DNA from: Candidatus Merdivicinus intestinavium
Lineage (GTDB): Bacteria > Bacillota > Clostridia > Oscillospirales > Ruminococcaceae
Direction of reading: 5' to 3'
Assembly: GCA_018713245.1 (NCBI GenBank)
Contig: DVFM01000100.1
Location: forward strand, 1-63,940
Length of the DNA stretch: 63,940 bases
The notes under the pieces are model-generated. The model was given only the letters and a program-made list of their open reading frames with translations, was not told the DNA's origin and searched no databases. Shown in pieces: positions 33,498 to 42,343 of the stretch. Position 1 is the stretch's first letter. Every line of letters begins with the position of its first letter. The position numbers and the translations under genes are program-made.

Positions 33498-34703
33498 TCA
33501 GCGGTTGGCGCCGGGATCGATCATTTCCTTGGGGCGGACAACCTGTCCTTTTTTGACCACGGCGCCCCGTCCGACCACGGCAATGCCCCATTCGGAGGGG
33601 TCGGAGGAATTGCAGGGATCGTCGCCCACCACGGCGCCTTCCTCAATGACGGCGTCCTCCGCGATAATGGCGTATTTCACGGTGGCGCCCTTGTGAATGA
33701 CGCTGTTGCTCATGACCACGGCGGAATTAAGCTCCGCGCCTTCTTCTACGGTGACGCCGGAAAAGAGGACGGTGTACCAGAGCTTGCCGTTGATGTCGCA
33801 GCCTTCGGAAACGATGGACTCGGCAATCTGCGCGTGGTCCCCCACAAAGTGCGGCGGATGGGACTCATTGCGGGCGTAAATGCGCCAGTCGCTGTCCAGG
33901 TTCAGGCCGGACTGGGGATTTAACAGGTCCATATTGGCCTCCCAGAGGCTTTCGATGGTCCCAACGTCCTTCCAGTAGCCGTCAAACTCATAGGCGAACA
34001 TCCGCTCATGATTTGCCAGCATGGCGGGAATAATGTTCTTGCCGAAGTCGTTGGCGCTGCCGGGGGTGTTTTCATCGTCGATGAGGTACTGGCGCAGCTT
34101 TTTCCAGTTGAAGATGTAGATGCCCATGGAAGCCTTGGTGGACTTGGGGTGCTTGGGCTTTTCCTCGAATTCGTAGATGGAGCCGTCCTCGTTGGTGTTC
34201 ATGATGCCGAAGCGGCTCGCTTCCTCCAGGCTGACGTCCAAAACGGCAATGGTGGCGTCGGCGTTCTTTTCCTTGTGGTAGGCGAGCATTTTGGCGTAGT
34301 CCATCTTGTAGATATGGTCGCCCGAGAGGATGAGGACGTTTTCGGGATCATAGCGGTCAATGAAGTTGATGTTCTGATAGATGGCGTTGGCGGTTCCCTT
34401 GTACCACTGGCTGTCCTTGTCGGTGGCGTAGGGGGGCAGGATAAAGACGCCGCCGTTCATCCGGTCCAGGTCCCAGGGCTGGCCGTTGCCGATGTAGGAG
34501 TTGAGCTCCAGGGGGCGGTACTGGGTGAGGACGCCTACAGTGTCGATGCCGGAGTTGGTGCAGTTGGACAGCGGAAAGTCGATGATGCGGTACTTGCCGC
34601 CGAAGGGCACGGCGGGCTTTGCCACTTCCTTGGTCAGGACGTACAGGCGGCTGCCCTGGCCGCCCGCCAGCAGCATTGTAATCATTTCTTTTTTCTGTTT
34701 CAT
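33498..34703 (-). CDS. glgC: Glucose-1-phosphate adenylyltransferase, catalytic subunit
   Basis: 401 residues. It makes ADP-glucose from ATP and glucose-1-phosphate, the committed step of glycogen synthesis. The catalytic loop [37 protein letters not shown] starts near residue 12. [12 protein letters not shown] and [20 protein letters not shown] follow, and the C-terminal beta-helix is present. ATG at 34703 follows GAGGTG. Third position in the divergent sense from the glgB-like gene: glgB-like, glgC, glgD, glgA. Confidence 0.97.
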   Translation of the reverse strand: MKQKKEMITMLLAGGQGSRLYVLTKEVAKPAVPFGGKYRIIDFPLSNCTNSGIDTVGVLTQYRPLELNSYIGNGQPWDLDRMNGGVFILPPYATDKDSQWYKGTANAIYQNINFIDRYDPENVLILSGDHIYKMDYAKMLAYHKEKNADATIAVLDVSLEEASRFGIMNTNEDGSIYEFEEKPKHPKSTKASMGIYIFNWKKLRQYLIDDENTPGSANDFGKNIIPAMLANHERMFAYEFDGYWKDVGTIESLWEANMDLLNPQSGLNLDSDWRIYARNESHPPHFVGDHAQIAESIVSEGCDINGKLWYTVLFSGVTVEEGAELNSAVVMSNSVIHKGATVKYAIIAEDAVIEEGAVVGDDPCNSSDPSEWGIAVVGRGAVVKKGQVVRPKEMIDPGANR

Positions 34704-34747
34704 GACGGATACACCTCATTTATAAATTTCATGATCGCATGAAGGGG

Positions 34748-36451
34748 TTACACAGGTTTGGCGGGGCGTTTGGCCCCGGCGGATTTGTACAGGTAGACGG
34801 TTGTGAAGGGCGGGAGGTTCACCTCGATGCAGTAGGGCTTGCCGTCCGCGGGGCGGAGCTTCGCAAAATTGACGCCGCTGCTGCGCCCTTCCCCGCCGTA
34901 CTGGGCTTCGTCGGTGTTGAACAGCTCGGCGTACTTGCCGCGCCGGTCCACCCCGATGGTCAGCCGTTCGGCCGGATTTTCGGTAAAGTTTGCGAGGACG
35001 AAGATCTGGCTGCCGGCCTCGTCCTGCCGGATATATCCCACAATCCCCGCGCCGGCGTTCAGGGAAAGGGGCCGGTAGCTTCCCGGATGTTCCGCCCGGA
35101 CGGCGGCGCTTTTCTGGGCAAAGTCGTTGAGACTGCGGAGAAGGTACAGAAATTTTCGGTGCAGCTCATAGTCCAGAAGCAGCCAGTCCAGCTCGTGATA
35201 AGGCTGCCAGGCGGAGAACTGGGCGAGCTCGTTGCCCATCATGGAGAGTTTGCTGCCGGGAAAGAGGCGGAAGCAGGCGGTTCCGGCCCGCAGGCGGGCG
35301 AATTTTTCGTCGTAGCTCCCCGGCATGCGCCCGATGAGGGATTCCCTGCGCATTTCCTCCGCTTCCAGTTCCAGGATGCGGCCCGGTTCCGCGCGGGGCA
35401 GCTCCCCCGGCTTTCCGGCGGCCATATCCATGATCCGCCAGGCCGATTCCGGGTCCTCCCGGAAGGAAAAAGCGCCGCACTCCGGCCCGCCGATGAGGAA
35501 GGCGGAGGGGAAATCCCGCCGGACGGCGGCGGCAAGCGTTTCCAGGAATTCCCTGCCGCCGGGCCTTTGCGCAATCTGCGCCGTCCCGGCAACCCGCAGC
35601 CCGTCTAGGTGAAACACCTCAAACAGGCGGCAGGCAGAGGAGAGCAGGAAGCTCTGCACCTCCGGGCGCCGGAAATCAAAGAAGCGGAAGTCCCCCTCCT
35701 GGCCGCCGGCCTCCCAGTAAGGGCCGCCCGCGAAATCCGCTAAGCCGAAGTCGTCCGCCGGGAAACCCGCCGGGCACCAGTCCATCACCGCGCCGATTTC
35801 CGCCTGGTGAAGCACGTCCACCATCTGACGGAAGTCGTCCGGCACGCCGTACCGGGAGGTGATGGCAAAAAATCCTGTGGTTTTTCTGCCCCAGCTTTCG
35901 GGGTCCATGTATTCCAGCAGCGGAAGGAAATCCGCGTGGGTGCAGCCCAGCTTTTTCAGATAGGACGCCAGCTCCTCGCCCAGCTTGCAGTAGTTGAGCG
36001 GTTCCCCTCCGGCATAGGTGCGGAAAGCGCCCGCGTGGAGCTGGTAAAGATTCAGCGGCCCGTCCGGGCTGCGGCGGCTCATCCATTTGCCGTCGCCCCA
36101 GGCGTGATTCCCCATGGCATACACCTTGGAGGCGTTGGCCGGCGCCGTTTCCGCGTGGAAAGCGAAGGGGTCCGACTTAAAAACCGGCTGCCCGTCCGCC
36201 GTCATCCGCACGTATTTGTAGACGTCATACTGCGAAATCCCGGGAATCGTCAGGCAGAAAAGCCCGGGCTCGGTTTCCTGCATGGGATAACGGCAGGGGT
36301 CCCACCCGCAGAAACTGCCGGTGACGTAAAGGTTTTCCGCCCCCGGCGCCCAAACGCGGAAAACGGTATCCTGTCCGTCCGGATGGCATCCGAAAAATTC
36401 ATAGGCATTGGCGGAAGTGCCGGTTTTCCATTGAGTGAAAGAAAAAGACAT
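34748..36451 (-). CDS. Branching-enzyme (GlgB) homologue with lost catalytic residues
   Basis: 567 residues: CBM48 module (about 15-105, VFRVWAPGAENLYVTGSFCGWD), GH13 barrel and C-terminal beta domain (YRPLSLNAGAGIVGYIRQ). The fold is that of 1,4-alpha-glucan branching enzyme, but active-site motifs are broken. DGLRVDAV reads DGLRVAGT, so the nucleophile Asp is Ala288. The HDE of the third acid region reads AEE (E365 for Asp). The His of PxHFP is Gly229. AEEST reads GGPEC. It probably binds glucan or partner enzymes rather than branching. The ribosome site is weak (GGAG 14 bases before ATG). First gene of the operon. Confidence 0.88.
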   Translation of the reverse strand: MSFSFTQWKTGTSANAYEFFGCHPDGQDTVFRVWAPGAENLYVTGSFCGWDPCRYPMQETEPGLFCLTIPGISQYDVYKYVRMTADGQPVFKSDPFAFHAETAPANASKVYAMGNHAWGDGKWMSRRSPDGPLNLYQLHAGAFRTYAGGEPLNYCKLGEELASYLKKLGCTHADFLPLLEYMDPESWGRKTTGFFAITSRYGVPDDFRQMVDVLHQAEIGAVMDWCPAGFPADDFGLADFAGGPYWEAGGQEGDFRFFDFRRPEVQSFLLSSACRLFEVFHLDGLRVAGTAQIAQRPGGREFLETLAAAVRRDFPSAFLIGGPECGAFSFREDPESAWRIMDMAAGKPGELPRAEPGRILELEAEEMRRESLIGRMPGSYDEKFARLRAGTACFRLFPGSKLSMMGNELAQFSAWQPYHELDWLLLDYELHRKFLYLLRSLNDFAQKSAAVRAEHPGSYRPLSLNAGAGIVGYIRQDEAGSQIFVLANFTENPAERLTIGVDRRGKYAELFNTDEAQYGGEGRSSGVNFAKLRPADGKPYCIEVNLPPFTTVYLYKSAGAKRPAKPV

Positions 36452-36601
36452 GGTTGTAACTGATGCTCCATTCTTAAGCCGCGCGGGCGGCAGGCTGCCG
36501 GCTGCGCAGTTTTTTGTTTGCTTCGTCTATAGGAAGGTTGTGTTTTTTGGGTGTTTTGCCATTTTGCCCTTGCAAAAGTTGTGTATAATTGGTACAATTA
36601 C

Positions 36602-36630
36602 ATTCTAACACAAGGGAACGTTTTTGTAAA
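36602..36630 (-). promoter_or_regulatory. Promoter of the glgB-like/C/D/A operon
   Basis: Minus strand TTTACA (36625-36630), 17-base spacer, TAGAAT (36602-36607). The leader is about 145 bases. Confidence 0.65.
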
Positions 36631-36715
36631 TAATCGACGATGAAAAAACAGGTGTTTAGATGTAGAAACATTTTGCGTTTTTTTGTAGGAAGTGTGGATT
36701 TTGCCTGAAAAGCGG

Positions 36716-36744
36716 TGTACATCTGCCGCCCGCTATTGTATAAT
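36716..36744 (+). promoter_or_regulatory. Promoter of the GH13/CPBP operon
   Basis: TGTACA (36716-36721), 17-base spacer, perfect TATAAT (36739-36744). Confidence 0.55.
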
Positions 36745-36819
36745 AGGAAGAAATGACGCAAAAATTTTGACGGGACGGAAAGTCCATCGGGGGCATGGCC
36801 CCATAAAGGAGAAATGATT

Positions 36820-38712
36820 TTGCAGCCGAAAATTTACTATAATGCGTGGGATTCGTCCTGCAAGTCCCCCTTCGGGGCAGTCCGGGAGGGGGAAACGGTC
36901 CGCATCCGGTTCCGGGTGCAGTCCGGCGTGCGCCCCAGAAAGGTCAGCATGAAGCTGCGCCTGGACGGCGAATCGAGGGAACAGGAATTTGCCCTTGTCC
37001 CCGCCGGTGCACAAAACGAGTTTACCATATATGAAGGCGTGTTTTCTGTCGGAAAAAGGGGACTTTATTTTTATCGGTTCGAGATTTCGATGGATTACGG
37101 CATCCTGTTTGTCGGCCGGGATGAAGAAGCCGGCGCGGTGATTCAGGATTTCCTCCCGGAGTGGCAGCTGACGGTTTACGCCGCGGATTTTGCAGCGCCG
37201 GAAGGGATTGAAACCGGCGTTATGTACCAGATTTTCCCCGACCGTTTCCGCCGCTCCCGGGATGCGGGGCCCATGGGCCTTGCCCCCGGACAGGGCGTCC
37301 CCGGCAGCCGCAGCGTCCACCAGGACTGGTACGGGCGGCCCCTTTTCAAGGCGGACATCCCGGACTACCAGGCCAACGACTTTTTCGGCGGGGACCTGCG
37401 GGGGATCCGGGAAAAGCTCGATTACCTCAAGGAGCTGGGGGTGACGATGCTGTACCTGAACCCCATCTTTGAGTCGGCTTCCAACCACCGCTACAACACG
37501 GGGGACTACAAAAAGGTGGACCCCTACCTGGGCACGGAGGAGGACTTCCGGGAACTCTGCGCCGAAGCCAGGAAGCGCGGCATCCGGGTGATCCTGGACG
37601 GCGTGTTTTCCCACACCGGGTCGGACAGCCGCTATTTTAACCGGGACGGCCACTACCCCGACCTGGGGGCCTGGCAGTCGCCGGATTCCCCCTATGCCCC
37701 CTGGTACCGCTTTTTAAACCCGGAGCGGACCGAGTACGACTGCTGGTGGGGCTTCCTCACCCTGCCCAACGTCAACGAGGAGGAGCCCTCCTTCCAGGAG
37801 TTTGTCTGCGGGGAGGACGGCGTGCTTTCCTACTGGATGGAGCGCGGGACCGGCGGCTGGCGGCTGGATGTGGCCGACGAGCTGCCGGACGGCTTTCTGG
37901 ACCGGGTGCGGGCGCGGATCAAGGCCCGCAGCCCGGACGCCTACCTTCTGGGCGAGGTCTGGGAGGACGCTTCCAACAAGGAAAGCTACGGACGCCGCCG
38001 CCGCTATCTTTTGGGGGACCAGCTGGACAGCGTGATGAATTACCCCTGGCGGACGGCGGTGCTGGATTTCGTGGGGGGCGGGGATGCCCGCCTGTTCCGG
38101 CGGCGGATCCTCACGCTGCTGGACCATTACCCGAAGCCCGCCGTTCAGGGGCTGATGAACCCCCTTTCCACCCATGATACCCCCCGCGCGCGGACGGTTC
38201 TCGGGGTGCGGCGTCCGGTGGACCCGCTGGAGCAGGGGAACTATCAGCCCACGGCGGAGGAACTGGAGAAAGGGGGGCGTCTGCTCCGGCTGGGGGCGAT
38301 GCTGCAATACACGCTCCCCGGCTTCCCGAGCCTCTATTACGGCGATGAGGCGGGGCTCTGCGGCTTTTCCGACCCCTGGAACCGCCGCTGCTACCCCTGG
38401 GGGCGGGAGGACCGGGAGCTGATCGGCTTTTTCGCACGGCTGGGCGCGCTGCGGCGGGAGCATCCCGAGGAGATGTCGGCGGCGCTTTCCTTCCTCGTCA
38501 GCGACAAGGGCCTCACCTCCTTCCGGCGGGGACATCTGGCCGTGGCCGTCAACTGCGGCGGCGGGCGGGAGCAGCTTTCCCTGCCGCCGGGGGCGGAAAT
38601 CCTCCTGGAGGAGGGCGGCGCTTCCTGGAAGGGGACGGCCCTCTGCCTGCCGCCGGACAGCGGGGCGATTCTGCGCCTGCCGGAGGAGCAGGTGGAAAGG
38701 AGCCGGAGATGA
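36820..38712 (+). CDS. GH13 alpha-glycosidase (neopullulanase/maltodextrinase type)
   Basis: About 630 residues: an N-terminal beta domain (CBM34-like, 1-125) and a GH13 barrel. All catalytic residues are present: GWRLDVADE (nucleophile Asp), LLGEVWEDAS (acid/base Glu) and LSTHDTPRAR (third Asp). The MYQIFPDRF motif near residue 135 is typical of cyclomaltodextrinase/neopullulanase enzymes. No signal peptide, so it likely trims intracellular dextrins made by GlgP. A TTG start at 36820 is preferred: GGAG is eight bases upstream, whereas ATG at 36814 is only two bases from it. The stop overlaps the CPBP gene (ATGA). Confidence 0.93.
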   Translation: MQPKIYYNAWDSSCKSPFGAVREGETVRIRFRVQSGVRPRKVSMKLRLDGESREQEFALVPAGAQNEFTIYEGVFSVGKRGLYFYRFEISMDYGILFVGRDEEAGAVIQDFLPEWQLTVYAADFAAPEGIETGVMYQIFPDRFRRSRDAGPMGLAPGQGVPGSRSVHQDWYGRPLFKADIPDYQANDFFGGDLRGIREKLDYLKELGVTMLYLNPIFESASNHRYNTGDYKKVDPYLGTEEDFRELCAEARKRGIRVILDGVFSHTGSDSRYFNRDGHYPDLGAWQSPDSPYAPWYRFLNPERTEYDCWWGFLTLPNVNEEEPSFQEFVCGEDGVLSYWMERGTGGWRLDVADELPDGFLDRVRARIKARSPDAYLLGEVWEDASNKESYGRRRRYLLGDQLDSVMNYPWRTAVLDFVGGGDARLFRRRILTLLDHYPKPAVQGLMNPLSTHDTPRARTVLGVRRPVDPLEQGNYQPTAEELEKGGRLLRLGAMLQYTLPGFPSLYYGDEAGLCGFSDPWNRRCYPWGREDRELIGFFARLGALRREHPEEMSAALSFLVSDKGLTSFRRGHLAVAVNCGGGREQLSLPPGAEILLEEGGASWKGTALCLPPDSGAILRLPEEQVERSRR

Positions 38713-39482
38713 AAAAGGTTTTTTCGGTTTTGGAGGGAATCGGCGTCTATCTGGCGTTTCTTCTGCTGCCCGGCATCCTGCTGCTGGCGGTTCAGCTTCT
38801 GGCGCCCGGGGCGGCGGAAGGGGCTTACTGGGTTTTGCAGAATTTTTCCACGCTGATTACCGCCGCGGTGCTGCTGGCGGTTTACCGGCTGGCGGGAAAA
38901 AGGGTCCGGGAAGCGGCGGGCTGGCCCGCCGGACAGCTGAGCGGCCGGGATTGTCTGGCGGCGTTTCTGCTGGGAATCTGCGGGAATGCGGCGATCAGCG
39001 CGGTGCTGAACCTGCTCCCGGCTTCCTGGGTGGAGAGCTATGGGGAGCAGTCCTCCGCGGTGCTGGAGGGTCCTTTTGTGCTGATTCTGCTCACGGTGGT
39101 GATTCTGGCCCCCCTCTGCGAGGAAATCATCTTCCGGGGGCTCATTTTCCGCGCATTCCGGCGGGCGCTGCCCTTTGGGGCGGCGGGGGCTCTGTCGGCT
39201 TTGCTGTTCGGGGCGGCCCATGTGCACCCGCTGTGGGTCTGCTACGCTTTCGGGATGGGGTTTGCCTTTTCGGTGATGGTGGAGCGGAAGGGGAGCCTCG
39301 GGGTTTCGGCTGCGGCGCATTTCGGGTTTAACCTCATGTCCCTGCTGACGGCGGTGATCGCCTCTAGCCGTCTCCTGGGCTGGATTTTCTACGGCAGCGC
39401 GTTTCACATCCTGTTCTGGGGCGTGCTGGGTGCGGCGGGGGCGGTGCTCCTGTGGCGGCGCTTTTTTGGCCGAAAAGCGTAA
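38709..39482 (+). CDS. CPBP-family intramembrane metalloprotease
   Basis: 257 residues with about seven to eight membrane segments. The CPBP/Abi glutamate motif is CEEIIFRGLIFRAF near 138-151; the second and third motifs contain His in LLFGAAHVHP and AAHFGFNLMS. These are putative zinc/catalytic residues of the CaaX-protease/bacteriocin-processing family. Its start codon overlaps the GH13 stop. Targets unknown. Confidence 0.9.
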   Translation: MKKVFSVLEGIGVYLAFLLLPGILLLAVQLLAPGAAEGAYWVLQNFSTLITAAVLLAVYRLAGKRVREAAGWPAGQLSGRDCLAAFLLGICGNAAISAVLNLLPASWVESYGEQSSAVLEGPFVLILLTVVILAPLCEEIIFRGLIFRAFRRALPFGAAGALSALLFGAAHVHPLWVCYAFGMGFAFSVMVERKGSLGVSAAAHFGFNLMSLLTAVIASSRLLGWIFYGSAFHILFWGVLGAAGAVLLWRRFFGRKA

Positions 39483-39533
39483 AAAGGCGGGGATTTTGCC
39501 CTCAATAACGGTGCGAAAGGAAGAGAAATTGAC

Positions 39534-40502
39534 ATGAAAGCTGCGCATAAGCTGGAGCTGGGCCGGTTCATCCAGTGGGATCACGGGGAAAATTACCCCT
39601 TTTCCGCCTGCATGGCAAAACTCATGGAGCTGCTGGGCGGGGACGCCCGGCTTTACACCTACGGTTTTTTCGCGGGCCTGTCCGGCGATGATTTTGTTAT
39701 GTGCTACGGCAACAACGGCCGCTGCAACGACTGCGTCTCGGTTTGCGAGAATACGGGGACCTTTCTGGCGCGCACCTTTGGCCGCATCGGCCTTTCCTAC
39801 CGCTATTTCCCCTCCGCGGAGTGGAAAAAGGACCCCGGCGCCCTCTGGGAAGAACTCTGCGCCTTCCTGGACCGCGGAATCCCGGTCCTCACCGTCGGCG
39901 AGGGGGCCAAGGCCAATTATGACCTGGTTTTTGCCTATGACCGGCCCGCCTGCGTTTTCCAGACCACCTGCGGCGACCAGGTTTACGACCAGGCCATCCC
40001 GCTGGAGGGCGCGGAGGCAGGGTTCGTTTTCCTGGATGCGCTGCCCGCCGTCCGCGATTTGGCGGCGGTTTACCGCGAATCCATTCTGCAGATTCCCGCG
40101 CTGATGCAGGGCCGGACGGAAAACGGCGCGGTATTCGGCGCGAACGCCTACCGGAGCTGGGCGGACGACCTGGAAAACGGGCGGTACGACGGCTGTACGG
40201 AGGAGAACTTTGACAAGTGGCAGGACTGGTGCGTCTATGTCTGCAACCTCGCCACCAACGCCCGGCACGGCTGGGATTTTATTGCCAAAGCCTACTGGCA
40301 TAACCAGGACCTGCCCAACATTCTGCACCTCATCGCCCTGCTGGACCGCAGCGAACGGGACGTCTGGTACGGGCTGGAGGCGGCGGGCTGCGGGTTCAAC
40401 GTCACGCCGGAAAACCTGCAAAACCCGGAAAAGCGCGCCAAAGCGGCGGCGCTGCTGCGGCAGGCCGCCGGATTCAGCGATGAAATCTGCAGGCTGTTTT
40501 GA
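39534..40502 (+). CDS. Hypothetical protein, possible BtrH/C39-like fold
   Basis: 322 residues, soluble. The N-terminal half (HGENYPFSACMAKLMELLG, FFAGLSGDDFVMCYG, GIPVLTVGEGAKANYDLVFAYD) has the Cys-first layout of papain-like acyltransferases or peptidases such as BtrH-N. A CNDCVSVC cluster follows near residues 63-70. The C-terminal half is helical. I do not recognise the family with certainty. AAAGGAAGAG precedes the ATG at 39534. It follows the CPBP gene by 51 bases. Confidence 0.6.
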   Translation: MKAAHKLELGRFIQWDHGENYPFSACMAKLMELLGGDARLYTYGFFAGLSGDDFVMCYGNNGRCNDCVSVCENTGTFLARTFGRIGLSYRYFPSAEWKKDPGALWEELCAFLDRGIPVLTVGEGAKANYDLVFAYDRPACVFQTTCGDQVYDQAIPLEGAEAGFVFLDALPAVRDLAAVYRESILQIPALMQGRTENGAVFGANAYRSWADDLENGRYDGCTEENFDKWQDWCVYVCNLATNARHGWDFIAKAYWHNQDLPNILHLIALLDRSERDVWYGLEAAGCGFNVTPENLQNPEKRAKAAALLRQAAGFSDEICRLF

Positions 40503-40513
40503 GAAAAAAGATG

Positions 40514-40539
40514 GGCCGGCTTGGTAAAACAAGCCAGCC
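40514..40539. terminator. Bidirectional terminator-like hairpin
   Basis: GGCCGGCTTG and CAAGCCAGCC around GTAAAA, with a T-run on the minus-strand side. It serves rhaM (minus) and probably the plus-strand gene. Confidence 0.65.
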
Positions 40540-40558
40540 TTCCTCGTGCCGCAGCCTT

Positions 40559-40876
40559 CTATTCCATGAGAAACACCCGGGTGAGCATGGGCTGCGCCCC
40601 GGTGGCCGGGTCCATCTCCATCACCATGACGTCCTTCATGTATTCGTTCCATTTGTCCACCACCGGGCTTTCCGCCTGGACCCGGGCGGCGTAGGCGCAG
40701 CCCTTTTCGCACTCATAATAGCCGAAAAGCTCGTTCCCCACGTTCCAGATGGTGTAATTTCGGATCCCCGCCTCCCGGAGGACCGCCTTCAGCTCCGGCC
40801 AGATGCTGTCGTGGCGGCGCTTGTACTCCGCCAGCATCCCCTCTTTGACAACGGCTTTCCACGCATAGCGTTCCAT
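40559..40876 (-). CDS. rhaM: L-rhamnose mutarotase
   Basis: 105 residues, the length of RhaM, which interconverts L-rhamnose anomers. Motifs: RYAWKAVVKEGMLAEYKRRHDSIWPELKAVLREAGIRNYTIW and FGYYECE near 50, with the conserved His and Tyr residues visible. The start at 40876 is preferred because GGGAGGG lies seven bases upstream; ATG at 40882 is too close. No other rhamnose genes are in the window. Confidence 0.93.
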   Translation of the reverse strand: MERYAWKAVVKEGMLAEYKRRHDSIWPELKAVLREAGIRNYTIWNVGNELFGYYECEKGCAYAARVQAESPVVDKWNEYMKDVMVMEMDPATGAQPMLTRVFLME

Positions 40877-40960
40877 ATGCATTCCCTCCCAAATCATCCC
40901 GGATTTTCTCCTTTTCCCACATTGTACCGCGTTTTCTTTCGGGATGCAAGGGAGTTTTTC

Positions 40961-40989
40961 TTTACATTTTCCGCAAAAACCGGTATACT
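40961..40989 (+). promoter_or_regulatory. Promoter of the second CPBP/methionine-synthase operon
   Basis: TTTACA (40961-40966), 17-base spacer, TATACT (40984-40989); leader about 22 bases. Confidence 0.7.
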
Positions 40990-41017
40990 GTTACTAATCG
41001 GAAGGAGATGGTCCCGG

Positions 41018-41656
41018 ATGGGGAGGTGGAAAATGCCGGCGCTGGGCCTGGCGGCGCTGGCGGGCATCCAGACGGTCCGGATGGGCCTGGTTTTTCTGGC
41101 ACAGCTTGTGGGGCCGGACAGCCTGACATGGAACCGGGTTTATAACGCAGCCTTTTTTCTGGCAGCATCCGCCGCGCTGGTTTGGGCGATGCGGCGGGCA
41201 GGAATCCGGCCTGCCGTCCTGCCGCCGTCCCGGAAGCCGGGATATACCGCGGCCGCAGCCCTGACGGCGCTGTTTTGGGGAATCACCCCCTTCATCACCC
41301 GGGATTTTTCGGCGGAAAACCTGGTTTTTCTGGCGGAATCGGCATTGCTGCTGCCGGTGTTTGAAGAGCTCCTGTTCCGCGGTTTCCTCTGGGACCGGCT
41401 GGAGCGGGCCTTCGGCGGGGGAAGTGCGGCGCTCTGGCTGTCCGCCGCGCTGTTCGGCCTGTGGCACGTCGGCTACGCGGACACCATCCTCTGCCGGATG
41501 GCCTGGACGGGCCGGGAGGGGAACCTCATCGCGATTCTGTGCGGAAAGGTCCTGACGGGCTTCCTTCTGGGGCTCTGTTTCGGCTGGCTGCGCCGGAAAT
41601 TCCGAAACGGTTTTCCGGGGCTGCTGGCCCACATCGTCCTCAACACCATGGGATAA
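41018..41656 (+). CDS. CPBP-family intramembrane metalloprotease (second)
   Basis: 212 residues. Glutamate motif FEELLFRGFLWDRL near 112-125, then LFGLWHVGY and a final LAHIVLNTMG with His and Asn. About five to six membrane segments. GAAGGAG lies ten bases before the ATG at 41018. The methionine-synthase genes follow at 12 bases, suggesting shared transcription without an obvious functional link. Confidence 0.87.
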   Translation: MGRWKMPALGLAALAGIQTVRMGLVFLAQLVGPDSLTWNRVYNAAFFLAASAALVWAMRRAGIRPAVLPPSRKPGYTAAAALTALFWGITPFITRDFSAENLVFLAESALLLPVFEELLFRGFLWDRLERAFGGGSAALWLSAALFGLWHVGYADTILCRMAWTGREGNLIAILCGKVLTGFLLGLCFGWLRRKFRNGFPGLLAHIVLNTMG

Positions 41657-41668
41657 GGGGGAATCGGA

Positions 41669-42343
41669 ATGAAAGTGACAGAACAGTGCCGGGCGGAAGC
41701 CCTGTCCTATCTGGGGTGTCGGGGGAATCCGCCGCCGGAGCTGGCGGCCCAGGTGGAGCGGGCGTTTGCCGCGGTCCGAACGCTGCCCCCGCCCAGGCTG
41801 GTCTGGCGGGAATTCTCTCTGGAGCGGCGGGACGGCCGCCTTTTTTTAGGCGGGACAGTCCTCTCCCTGCCGGGGGAGGACATCGCGGCGCTGCTTCGCG
41901 GCTGCGGCCGGGTGATTTTGCTGGCGGCTACCATGGGCCGGGAGGCGGACACGGCCGTCCGGCGGGCTCAGGCGTCGGACCTGGGGGACGCATTGGCGCT
42001 GGACTGCTGCCTCAGCGCGGCGGTGGAATCGGCCTGCGAGGAGTTTCAGGCCGGGATGGAGGCGGAAGCGGCGGCCCGGGAGGAGTTCCTCACCGACCGC
42101 TACAGCCCCGGCTACGGCGACCTGCCCCTCTCTGTCCAGCGGGGGGTGCTGGAGGTGCTGGACGCTCCGCGGAAAATCGGGCTGACCGTCACGCCGGAGG
42201 GGATTTTGCTCCCCCGGAAATCGGTGACGGCTTTGATGGGGATTGCGGCATCTCCCCAGCCCAGAAGGAGGGGCGGCTGCCGGAACTGCCCGCGTTATGA
42301 GGATTGTCAACTGCGAAAGGACGGGATTACCTGTGGAAAATAA
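41669..42343 (+). CDS. Stand-alone MetH activation-domain protein
   Basis: 224 residues. It supplies in trans the S-adenosylmethionine-dependent reactivation domain that E. coli MetH carries at its C-terminus. The hallmark motif TDRYSPGYGDLPLSVQ is at about 146-161. An unusual C-terminal Cys-rich tail follows (CRNCPRYEDC). ATG at 41669 follows AAGGGGGAATCGGA. It overlaps the metH gene by 11 bases, consistent with a working complex. Confidence 0.9.
   Translation: MKVTEQCRAEALSYLGCRGNPPPELAAQVERAFAAVRTLPPPRLVWREFSLERRDGRLFLGGTVLSLPGEDIAALLRGCGRVILLAATMGREADTAVRRAQASDLGDALALDCCLSAAVESACEEFQAGMEAEAAAREEFLTDRYSPGYGDLPLSVQRGVLEVLDAPRKIGLTVTPEGILLPRKSVTALMGIAASPQPRRRGGCRNCPRYEDCQLRKDGITCGK

Larger units (their letters stand above)
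36452..36813. other. 362-base divergent intergenic region of the glycogen locus
   Basis: AT-rich, with divergent promoters 36602-36630 (minus) and 36716-36744 (plus). Nothing else recognised. Confidence 0.6.

Noticed and set aside
38391..40712. 773-codon minus-strand open frame
   Set aside because: Antisense to three recognisable plus-strand genes, with Arg/Gln/Pro-rich low-complexity content.
40877..41017. SAM riboswitch before the methionine-synthase operon
   Set aside because: The leader is only about 22 bases and has no SAM-box elements.
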